NCBI GenBank assembly: GCA_964443415.1
Contig: CAYUDC010000077.1
Location: 1-11,994, forward strand
From: B1 sp964443415
GTDB lineage: Bacteria; Bacteroidota; Bacteroidia; UKL13-3
Length of the DNA stretch: 11,994 bases
Reading direction: 5' to 3'
The notes under the pieces are model-generated. The model saw only the letters and a program-made list of their open reading frames with translations. It ran no database searches and was not told the origin of the DNA. Positions 1-7,188 of the stretch are shown piece by piece; position 1 is the stretch's first letter, and each line of letters begins with the position of its first letter. A program made the translations under genes and the position numbers.

Positions 1-2297
1 GGACTAGCCAAAAATCGATAAGCCCGACGCGCTGGTAAATAGCGTTCAACCCATAGTATACCATTGAGGCTTGCATTGCCAACAGGTGCCATGCGAGCAG
101 TGCCACTGGCAGTGGATGTTAGCACTAAGTAAGCATTTGTACTTAATGTCCCCTGCACCAAGTTTAAAGTGCCAATGAGGCGTAGGGTATCTGTTAAGGT
201 AAGTCCAGCCGCATTGTTTAGGGTCAAGCCAAATAAAGCCTGATCTTTAAATACATCTATACCTAAGCTTTGAGCAGTGGTGCCGTTAAAAATAATAACA
301 CCAGAATCAGCAATGATTTCACCCTCACATTGCAGGTTTCCGCCCAATGCCAGCGTATCTTTAAGGGTGAAAGTTGCGCCTTGATGAATGTGCAAATCGG
401 CCGCTTGATACGAGGTACTTAAGGTGGGTTGATAAAGTCCTGCGGTAATCACCACCGAAGCCTGATTGGCAGGCAAAGCTTGTTGGTACCAGTTGCTGCT
501 GTCTTGCCATGCTGCGCTCACTTGGCCTATCCAAACCTTAGGCATGGTATCATAGGGCAAAGGCGCTCCACTAATGATTAATGAAAAGGTTTGACCCAAA
601 CTGTTTTGCAAGCTGGCTTTGTGCTTAACCTCAATGGTATAAACACCTGCGGCCATATTTGGGGCCAAAATTTGCTCTACGTTGTCTAACACATTATTCC
701 CTGTATCTGCTGCTGCAGAAGGATTGGTGGGGTCTAGAACAAAAGGCAACCCAACCAAATCGCCCTGCTGGTTATATAGACGTACATCTAAATCGTTGAT
801 TAATTTAGGCGATGTATCATCAAATATAGGTGAAGTGGTGATGCCTTTGGGATCTGTCCATGCCAAAGTAATTCTAAGCGTATCCATGGTATTTAAAAAT
901 ACATCCACTCTATACGAGTGTAGATTTTGAAGGGTATCTTCTATGAGTGTATGTTCAAATGAATCGCGCAAGCAAAGGGCGGCCCTCTCTAAATTAGGTA
1001 TTCCCCAGCCACATTCATAATCTGGTCCAGGGTTGTTTTTGCAGCGATTGGCAGTATGGATTGCCAAGGCTTTTAAAGAGGCATTGCGCATATACCTTCC
1101 CTTTAGTTGATAGAAATATTCTTGCAAAAGCAACAATGAGCCTGCCACATTGGGTGTGGCCATAGAGGTACCACCTAGGTAAGCATAATCAGCATCTCCT
1201 GTGCTGGTGCTAGACAGGATTGACCCACTGGCACCAACCAAATCGGGTTTAATTCGACCATCATCTGTAGGCCCCCAACTGCTATTGCTGAGCAAGCTCA
1301 CTTGTGAAGGATTTGAATATCCATTAGGTAAGGCATAAATGGCACCAATGGTTAAACCATTCTTGGCATTGGCAGAGGTAGAAAGACAATCGTATGGACC
1401 AACCGTATCACGCGTGGTATTTGTAAGCGCCCAAGCACTGCCATTCCAATAATAGTGTGTGGTGCCTGGCGCTACGCCACTGCCTCTATCATTGCCAGCA
1501 GCCTTTACCATTAAGTAATATGGATTTGCAAACATCACACTATCGGATATTCTACTGCGGTTATCATAGTAACCAAATTTCCAATCTTCAAACTGATTCA
1601 ACGATGAATCACCATACCAATACCAGCTACCGCTAATGTATTGCCAGGCGGTGGTTCCGGCGTAGGAGTGGTTAGAAAGCAAAAGGTTGGGAGCTGCGGC
1701 AATAACCTCTGCATTGTCGTTGCTAAAATTCCAGTTTTTAAGTTGGGCTTGATGGGCCATTCCTTTGGCATTGGGGTTAACGCCAGCTGCTATTAAGGTT
1801 CCAGCCACGGCGGTGCTATGTGCACTTAAGGTGGCGGCATCTATTATACTTACCCTGCCCGAAAGCTCTTGGTGAGTAGTTCTAGCAGCACCACCATCCC
1901 ACATACCTAGTTTTTGAATGCCGTTTCCACCGAGATTTAAACCAAGCGAGCCACCATTCCAAAGATGCTGTGTAGCCAATGTTTTAGCGGCATCAAGGTT
2001 ATTGCAGGTATGTAAAAACTGGGGTTGTTGGTTCGACCCAAATCCATCGAAACTATAAAAATTGCCATTATGAGTGGTAAAGCTTAAGGGAAGTTTTGGT
2101 GCATTTTGAAGGTATTGTTGGCATTGTTGGCCAAAAAACACACTTAGCACCGAATCTGTAGAAATTGAAACTTCTTTAGTGAAGGTTTGTGCAGTAGCTA
2201 AATTTAGCCAAACTAAAAGGTATAAAATAACAAGGATAACAAGCCTCCTAAACCTATGAAAACTCGAAACAAATAGAAAACTGGACGGATCAAACAT
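1..2297 (-). CDS. Secreted subtilisin-like serine protease (peptidase S8, Kp43-type), 3' end outside window
   Basis: Reading the minus strand from the ATG at 2297 gives 765 codons with no stop, so the gene continues past position 1. Seen: an N-terminal signal peptide (RFRR followed by a hydrophobic stretch, likely cleavage after ATA near residue 36); S8 catalytic residues Asp134 (MWDGG), His160 (AHSTAVAGT), Asn269 oxyanion (KAAGNDRG) and Ser378 (GGTSMATP). Residues about 460-577 match the beta-sandwich that follows the catalytic domain in Kp43-like subtilases (LAWTDP, LINDLDVRL, NNVLDNVEQ). From about 590 on comes a repetitive beta-rich region (SAAWQDSSNWY, LTLNNAAGLTLTDTL, VERYLPARRAYRFL) of a kind common in long Bacteroidota secreted proteins. 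Expected role: extracellular protein degradation. A T9SS sorting domain would be expected in the missing C-terminus. An in-frame ATG at 2357 would add 20 residues; I prefer 2297 because it leaves a normal signal peptide. Divergent from the PUL, with no evident functional link. Confidence 0.93.
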   Translation of the reverse strand, partial: MFDPSSFLFVSSFHRFRRLVILVILYLLVWLNLATAQTFTKEVSISTDSVLSVFFGQQCQQYLQNAPKLPLSFTTHNGNFYSFDGFGSNQQPQFLHTCNNLDAAKTLATQHLWNGGSLGLNLGGNGIQKLGMWDGGAARTTHQELSGRVSIIDAATLSAHSTAVAGTLIAAGVNPNAKGMAHQAQLKNWNFSNDNAEVIAAAPNLLLSNHSYAGTTAWQYISGSWYWYGDSSLNQFEDWKFGYYDNRSRISDSVMFANPYYLMVKAAGNDRGSGVAPGTTHYYWNGSAWALTNTTRDTVGPYDCLSTSANAKNGLTIGAIYALPNGYSNPSQVSLLSNSSWGPTDDGRIKPDLVGASGSILSSTSTGDADYAYLGGTSMATPNVAGSLLLLQEYFYQLKGRYMRNASLKALAIHTANRCKNNPGPDYECGWGIPNLERAALCLRDSFEHTLIEDTLQNLHSYRVDVFLNTMDTLRITLAWTDPKGITTSPIFDDTSPKLINDLDVRLYNQQGDLVGLPFVLDPTNPSAAADTGNNVLDNVEQILAPNMAAGVYTIEVKHKASLQNSLGQTFSLIISGAPLPYDTMPKVWIGQVSAAWQDSSNWYQQALPANQASVVITAGLYQPTLSTSYQAADLHIHQGATFTLKDTLALGGNLQCEGEIIADSGVIIFNGTTAQSLGIDVFKDQALFGLTLNNAAGLTLTDTLRLIGTLNLVQGTLSTNAYLVLTSTASGTARMAPVGNASLNGILWVERYLPARRAYRFLAS

Positions 2298-2471
2298 AAT
2301 GGTAAACCATAGACATGCATGATAGGCAATAAACCAAGGAGTCTTCAAAAAAAGCATGGAATTAACTATCAAAAAACAGCCAATTCTATTTCATCGCATA
2401 AAACTTATTGCAGGCAACTTGGCAAGGTATCTTCTAATTACTGGTGTTTTTTTGCCAAATTTTGACTTTTG

Positions 2472-2501
2472 AAAGCGTCAAAAAGCAGAAAAAAGCGTGT
2501 T
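2472..2501. repeat. Three AAAGC motifs in 10-bp phase
   Basis: AAAGC occurs at 2472-2476, 2482-2486 and 2492-2496, exactly one helical turn apart; the outer copies extend to AAAGCGT. Each copy therefore sits on the same DNA face. This could be a small bent-DNA element or a stacked protein-binding site between the divergent genes. In a purine-rich AT tract it could also be chance. Confidence 0.4.
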
Positions 2502-2612
2502 TAATTTCACCATAATTATCCAAAAAGGAAGATTTTGAGGCAGAGAAGTCTACAGAAGGAACCCATCAAACAAAATCTTATTTACTTATTTTTCAATAAT
2601 TTACAACATAAT

Positions 2613-2637
2613 GTAGTAGACTTGTTGTAGTAAACTT
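2613..2637 (+). repeat. 11-bp direct repeat upstream of the PUL operon
   Basis: GTAGTAGACTT (2613-2623) and GTAGTAAACTT (2627-2637) differ at one base and start 14 bp apart, separated by GTT. They lie about 110-130 bp upstream of the susC-like start codon and just upstream of a candidate promoter. Tandem half-sites of this kind fit a dimeric regulator binding upstream of a catabolic operon; that is inference, and no regulator gene is in the window. Confidence 0.45.
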
Positions 2638-2655
2638 ATTCAATGATGTAGGTGT

Positions 2656-2687
2656 TTTGGGGAGCACCTCGAACGTAATTAAATCTT
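2656..2687 (+). promoter_or_regulatory. Candidate Bacteroidota-type promoter for the PUL operon
   Basis: TTTG (2656-2659) is followed after 20 nt by TAAATCTT (2680-2687), which matches the Bacteroidota -7 consensus TAnnTTTG at four of its six fixed positions. A start site near 2694 would leave a leader of about 50 nt before the ATG at 2746. TAGACTTG at 2617-2624 is a closer -7 match but has no well-spaced TTTG upstream and overlaps the direct repeat. Both assignments are weak. Confidence 0.25.
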
Positions 2688-2745
2688 TTCAATAGAGATT
2701 CACAAACCAATTGAAAAAATTAACCAAAATCTAAAGTATCAAACT

Positions 2746-5640
2746 ATGAGAGGAAAATTTACACTCATGCTCCTAGCACTGTTGTTGGTTTTTACATCCC
2801 CACAAGTGCAGGGACAAACGGGACCAAAACCCGGTAAACTATCCGACACAACCAGGCTCACAGAGATGGTTGTAGTTGGTTATGGAACCCGAAAGGTAAC
2901 TAAAGTATCGGGTGCTATCTCTACCATTAAAAGTATCGACATCGAAAGGCTTCAACCGGTGCGTGCCGAAGATGCATTGCAAGGCCGAGCTTCTGGTGTG
3001 TCTATCATTAATAGTGGTAGTCCAGGCGCCAAACCTACTGTGTTTATTAGAGGAATACCTTCTTTTACCGGAACAGACCCTCTTGTAATTATTGATGGCG
3101 TTCCTCAAACCCTAACCGACCTTAACGCCATCAATGCTACGGATATAGAATCTATCAATGTTTTAAAAGATGCTGCCACCACCGCTATTTATGGTGTAAA
3201 GGGAGGCAATGGCGTTATTGTAGTAACAACTAAATCTGGAAAACGCAACCAAAAAACAGACATTAACTATAGCAGTTATTATGGCTTTCAGGAGGTTATG
3301 AATACGGTGGGTGTATTAAATGCTACCGAATATGGTGCGATGGTAAACGAAGGCAGTAGACTTGCCGGTGGCGGCTTAGTATTTTCTGACCTTAGCAAGC
3401 TTGGGGTAGGAACCAACTGGCAAAACGAAGTATTTAAAAGAGCTGCGATACAATCGCACACAGTTAGTGCCCGCGGCGGAAGTGATAAAATGACCTACTT
3501 TTTATCGGCAGGTGCCTTGCAACAAGGTGGTATTGTTGGCGGAATGGATAAATCTAATTTCAACCGCGGAAACATTACTGCCAACCTCATCTTTGATTTG
3601 ACGCCAAAACTCAAGTTTATCATGAATACCACTGGTGTGGTGCTAAATAGCAAAGGCATTCAAGAAAACTCTTTTAATAGCGTTTTAGGTAGTGCAATTA
3701 ATTTCGACCCTACGGTTGAAAACACCAGTGGTGCTTATAGCAATCTAATTCTATCAGAAATCTATAACCCGCTTACCAAACTCGATAACACCTATAATAG
3801 AAATGTGGGAACTAAGATTTATGGTAAGTTCGAACTCCAATATCAAATCATTAAAAACCTAAGTGTGAGTTCTCGCTTTGGTTATACCAAATTCGACAAT
3901 GATGCCAAATCCTTTACCCCATTGGTGTTCTATGGCCCTAAAAACGTAGATAATACCATGAATGCGGATGGCACACCGGTAGCTGGCAAACACAACCAAG
4001 TAAACCACGACAAGTTTGGAAACTTTAACTGGACATGGGAATCATTTGCCAACTACAACTTTAAATACAAGGAAGACCATGAATTTGAAACAGTGGTTGG
4101 TTTTGCCATGGCCAAAGTTTCTGGCAATGCCATAGGCGCCAGCAGGCAAGATGTGCCATTTAACTCTTGGGAGTTTGCCGATTTTACAGCTGCTACTGGT
4201 GCTAATACAGCCCTTAACCCAAATGGTATTAATGGATATTACTATCAATACTTTAGAAGAAACTTATCGTCTTTCGGTAGGATAAACTACGATTATAAAT
4301 CGAGATACCTGGCTTCACTTACCGTAAGACGTGATGGGTCGTACGCTTTTGGTATCGATAATAAATTCGCCAATTTCTACTCTGGCTCTTTAGGATGGAT
4401 TGTTTCTGAAGAAAGCTTCTTTAAATCTAAATTCATCAACAATCTTAAAGTACGAGGCAGTTATGGTGCTATTGGAAACGAAAATGTAAACCCACAATTT
4501 GTGGGCATTATCGTAGGTGGACCGAGCTATGGCCCTACAGGAAATAGCAATGGCTATAGCTTTGGCGATGTGTTTGTGCCAGGGGCCACAGTGGGTTCTG
4601 CTGCCAACAATGCTTTAAGATGGGAAAGACAAATTCAATCGAACATAGGTTTTGATATGATTTTCCATCAATATAAATTTTCATTGAGTGCAGATGTATT
4701 TAGAAAGGCAGTAGATGGCTTACTATTTACTCCATCTGCTTCGCTGTATCTTGGCACCGTACCTATTCCAACAGACAATATTGGGTCAACCCAAACCACT
4801 GGAATAGACATTACTTTTTCTTACTATGAGAAAATAAAAGACAAGGTTAGAATTAACAATTCATTCACCTTTACTGCCGCCAAAAATGAAGTTACTGCTA
4901 CCAATACAGATGGTACCGCCAGGATTTTTGGAGGATATTATTTCAATGGTCAATCTCAAAGTGTGACGGTATTTGAAAAAGGCTTCTCGCCAGGCTATTT
5001 CTATGGCTATAAAACAGATGGCTTGTTTCAAAACGAACAAGAGATTACAGCTCATGCTACTCAGCTAGGAGCTAAGCCTGGAGACATTAAATTTGTAGAC
5101 ATCAACAATGATGGCGTTATCAACGAAAAAGACCGCACCCAAATTGGCAATCCGTTTCCAGATTTTACCATTGGTTGGAATCTTTCTATCGAATACAAGA
5201 ACTTCGACCTTAACGCCTTTACTTACGCCTCGGTGGGTAATGACATTTATAGGGCCTATGAGCGCAATGGCAACTACACTAACAAAGACCGTCGTATCCT
5301 AGAAAGATGGACAGGTGAGGGAAGTACTAATAACTCACAAAACCCTAGGTATTCTTTTGTAGATGCCAACAACAATGCAAGGGTATCAGATAGGTATGTA
5401 GAAGATGGGTCGTTTGTGAAACTTAAAAATATTCAATTAGGCTATAACTTTAGCAACTTCCCTAAGCGCGTAAAAATTAATAAAATAAGAATTTACGCCC
5501 AAGTAAAGAACGCTTTTGTGATTACCAAGTATACAGGTTTTGATCCGGAGATTGCGGGTGGTGTATTGGATACTGGTATAGACAGAGGAGCCTATCCGCA
5601 AGCCAGAACTTATGCCTTAGGTCTTGATGTTAAATTTTAA
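2746..5640 (+). CDS. SusC-like TonB-dependent outer-membrane oligosaccharide transporter
   Basis: First gene of the PUL operon. It should form the outer-membrane beta-barrel that imports oligosaccharides, capped by the SusD partner encoded next and energised by TonB/ExbBD. Seen: a signal peptide (residues 1-23, cleavage near VQG|Q), the SusC-family segment MVVVGYGTRK (41-50), a plug domain (about 52-166; VFIRGIPSF, PLVIIDGVP, IESINVLKDAATTAIYG), then a long barrel domain ending in Phe (LGLDVKF), as is usual for outer-membrane barrels. The late-barrel signature DINNDGVINEKDR and GNPFPDFTIGWN is typical of SusC. Odd: the usual N-terminal carboxypeptidase-regulatory-like domain of roughly 80 residues is absent; only about 17 residues separate the mature N-terminus from the VVVGYGT segment. 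No STN domain is present either, so direct anti-sigma signalling is unlikely. Substrate is inferred from the GH16 neighbour to be a beta-glucan. Confidence 0.96.
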   Translation: MRGKFTLMLLALLLVFTSPQVQGQTGPKPGKLSDTTRLTEMVVVGYGTRKVTKVSGAISTIKSIDIERLQPVRAEDALQGRASGVSIINSGSPGAKPTVFIRGIPSFTGTDPLVIIDGVPQTLTDLNAINATDIESINVLKDAATTAIYGVKGGNGVIVVTTKSGKRNQKTDINYSSYYGFQEVMNTVGVLNATEYGAMVNEGSRLAGGGLVFSDLSKLGVGTNWQNEVFKRAAIQSHTVSARGGSDKMTYFLSAGALQQGGIVGGMDKSNFNRGNITANLIFDLTPKLKFIMNTTGVVLNSKGIQENSFNSVLGSAINFDPTVENTSGAYSNLILSEIYNPLTKLDNTYNRNVGTKIYGKFELQYQIIKNLSVSSRFGYTKFDNDAKSFTPLVFYGPKNVDNTMNADGTPVAGKHNQVNHDKFGNFNWTWESFANYNFKYKEDHEFETVVGFAMAKVSGNAIGASRQDVPFNSWEFADFTAATGANTALNPNGINGYYYQYFRRNLSSFGRINYDYKSRYLASLTVRRDGSYAFGIDNKFANFYSGSLGWIVSEESFFKSKFINNLKVRGSYGAIGNENVNPQFVGIIVGGPSYGPTGNSNGYSFGDVFVPGATVGSAANNALRWERQIQSNIGFDMIFHQYKFSLSADVFRKAVDGLLFTPSASLYLGTVPIPTDNIGSTQTTGIDITFSYYEKIKDKVRINNSFTFTAAKNEVTATNTDGTARIFGGYYFNGQSQSVTVFEKGFSPGYFYGYKTDGLFQNEQEITAHATQLGAKPGDIKFVDINNDGVINEKDRTQIGNPFPDFTIGWNLSIEYKNFDLNAFTYASVGNDIYRAYERNGNYTNKDRRILERWTGEGSTNNSQNPRYSFVDANNNARVSDRYVEDGSFVKLKNIQLGYNFSNFPKRVKINKIRIYAQVKNAFVITKYTGFDPEIAGGVLDTGIDRGAYPQARTYALGLDVKF

Positions 5641-5661
5641 TCACACTCAAAGAAATTTAAA

Positions 5662-7170
5662 ATGAAAAAAGAATTAGTAAGCATCGTTTTTCTGCTAGTG
5701 TTGATCATCACATTGGCATCGTGCAAAAAGTGGGTAGACTATAATCCACACGAAGATTTTAAACAAACAGAATTAGACTATTTAAGGTCTGAGGCAGATT
5801 ACAGAACCATGGCAGTGAGTGTTTATACTCCCTTACAATGGTTGAACCAAAGCGTAGTGGTTGGTGAAATTGCTTCGGATAATGCAGTATCTGGAGGCGA
5901 AAGCGCCTCGGATATTTTATCTCTACAACAAATAGATGACATGACCCATGATGCCAATAATGTTACCTTAACAGAACTTTGGCAAGCAGCCTATGAAGGT
6001 ATCAACAGGGCCAACTATTTGCATCAGTATAAAGCTAAAAACCCTGGTGGAAACACAGTAAACTTTACAGGTAAAGAAGCATTATATGGAGAAGTATATT
6101 TCTTACGTGCCTATTATTATTTTCACTTGGTGCGCTTCTTTGGCGATGTGCCATTTTTTGTAGACAGACGTTTAGGGTTAACCGAAAGCAAGTCTCTCAA
6201 ACGCACAGATAAAGCAGTAGTGTATCAGCAAATTGAAAATGATTTATTAGATGCCATCGCTGTATTACCTAGCGTTCAGATAGAAAAAGGCAGAGCCACA
6301 AAATATGCTGCTCAAGCTTTATTAGGCAAAGTTTACTTATATCAAAATAAGTTTACTGAGGCGGCCAGCATGCTAACAAATGTAATCAATGCCAATGCCT
6401 TTAGCTTACCGAGTGATTTTGGCGGTATCTTTTTGGCGAGTGGCGAAAACGGACCAGAATCTGTTTTTGAGATTCAATACTCTAATACCAGCCCTTACTT
6501 TAATTGGGGCGCAGTTACCAGAGGGCAAGGCAACTATGCTGTTCAGCAATGTGGTGTTAGGGGTATCAATGGAACAGATTCTATGCCATATGCCGCTGGA
6601 TGGAGCACCAATTTACCTACCACTAATTTGGCTGCCGCCTACCAAAGTGGCGACAAAAGAAAGGCAGTAACCATCTTGGATATAGAGGCATATAAAGCTG
6701 CACACCCAAGTTACAACATCACTTACCAAGAAGCACCTTATAAAAATACAGGCTTATACAACCAAAAATACTTACCTAGAAAAGGTCAAACATCTGGTCA
6801 GGTAGAGCTCAACTATTTAAACAACTACCGCACGATACGTTATGCAGATGTGCTATTAATGGCAGCCGAAGCATTAGTAAAATCTGGCGGAAGCGAAGTA
6901 AAAGCATTAGAGTATGTAAACATGGTAAGAGAAAGGGCTTTTGGCGATAACACCCGCAATATTTCGGCCAGTGGTGATGCTTTATATCTAGCCATCTTAG
7001 ACGAAAGACGTTTAGAACTTGCTATGGAAGGTGATCGCTTTTTCGACCTAGTAAGAACAGGCCAAGCAGAAACAAAGATTCCAGGATTTGTAAAAGGCAA
7101 GCACGAGGTATTTCCTATTCCATTTGAAGAGATAAATATATCTGGTTTGACCCAAAACCCAGGCTACTAA
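5662..7170 (+). CDS. SusD/RagB-like glycan-binding outer-membrane lipoprotein
   Basis: Partner of the preceding SusC-like transporter, 21 nt downstream of its stop. SusD proteins sit on the outer face of the outer membrane, bind glycan and close over the SusC barrel. Seen: a lipoprotein signal peptide with lipobox LASC (Cys21) followed by KK, the N-terminal SusD-like region (helical repeats; EALYGEVYFLRAYYYFHLVRFFGDVPF is the usual helix around residues 135-160), and the C-terminal RagB/SusD region with LDERRLELAMEGDRFFDLVR and the near-invariant ending of FPIP...LTQNPGY. At 502 aa it is of normal length. The start is preceded by an A-rich tract without Shine-Dalgarno sequence, normal for the phylum. 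Sugar specificity cannot be read from the sequence; beta-glucan is inferred from the operon. Confidence 0.96.
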   Translation: MKKELVSIVFLLVLIITLASCKKWVDYNPHEDFKQTELDYLRSEADYRTMAVSVYTPLQWLNQSVVVGEIASDNAVSGGESASDILSLQQIDDMTHDANNVTLTELWQAAYEGINRANYLHQYKAKNPGGNTVNFTGKEALYGEVYFLRAYYYFHLVRFFGDVPFFVDRRLGLTESKSLKRTDKAVVYQQIENDLLDAIAVLPSVQIEKGRATKYAAQALLGKVYLYQNKFTEAASMLTNVINANAFSLPSDFGGIFLASGENGPESVFEIQYSNTSPYFNWGAVTRGQGNYAVQQCGVRGINGTDSMPYAAGWSTNLPTTNLAAAYQSGDKRKAVTILDIEAYKAAHPSYNITYQEAPYKNTGLYNQKYLPRKGQTSGQVELNYLNNYRTIRYADVLLMAAEALVKSGGSEVKALEYVNMVRERAFGDNTRNISASGDALYLAILDERRLELAMEGDRFFDLVRTGQAETKIPGFVKGKHEVFPIPFEEINISGLTQNPGY

Positions 7171-7188
7171 TTTTTAAAGAAAACATCA

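Larger units (their letters stand above)
2298..2745. other. AT-rich divergent intergenic region, probable regulatory region
   Basis: This stretch separates the protease gene (minus) from the susC-like gene (plus) and must hold the promoters of both. I see no convincing coding sequence in it, apart from a possible 20-codon 5' extension of the protease up to 2357. It contains a near-perfect 11-bp direct repeat (2613-2637), three AAAGC motifs spaced by exactly 10 bp (2472-2496), a short inverted repeat TTGGCAA/TTGCCAA (2419-2425 and 2452-2458), and a small AGGTG/CACCT inverted repeat (2650-2654 and 2665-2669) next to a candidate promoter. No tRNA-like or recognisable riboswitch structure was noticed. 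Confidence 0.75.

Noticed and set aside
682..930. Open frame of 82 codons on the plus strand
   Set aside because: It lies antisense inside the intact protease frame, has no recognisable domain, and the protease motifs on the other strand explain the region.
2419..2458. TTGGCAA/TTGCCAA inverted repeat as a terminator or attenuator
   Set aside because: The arms are 7 bp with a 26-nt loop, without a T-run placed for either gene; noted in the intergenic entry but not called as a separate element.
2298..2745. Remnant of the missing SusC N-terminal domain upstream of the gene
   Set aside because: I saw no carboxypeptidase-regulatory-like coding sequence there, and the annotated start already supplies a complete signal peptide fused to the mature protein.
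2839..3108. Open frame of 89 codons on the minus strand within the susC-like gene
   Set aside because: Antisense to the conserved plug domain; composition is that of a shadow frame. The same holds for the minus frames at 4042-4248, 4861-5055, 6840-7100, 7848-8132 and 9068-9265, and for the plus frames at 5108-5302, 6389-6670, 10868-11050 and 11397-11606.
7146..7160. Recurring TTGACCCAA-like words (also near 590, 4787, 10738 and 10946)
   Set aside because: They fall inside coding sequence in different frames and contexts with no regular spacing, so chance and codon usage suffice as explanation.
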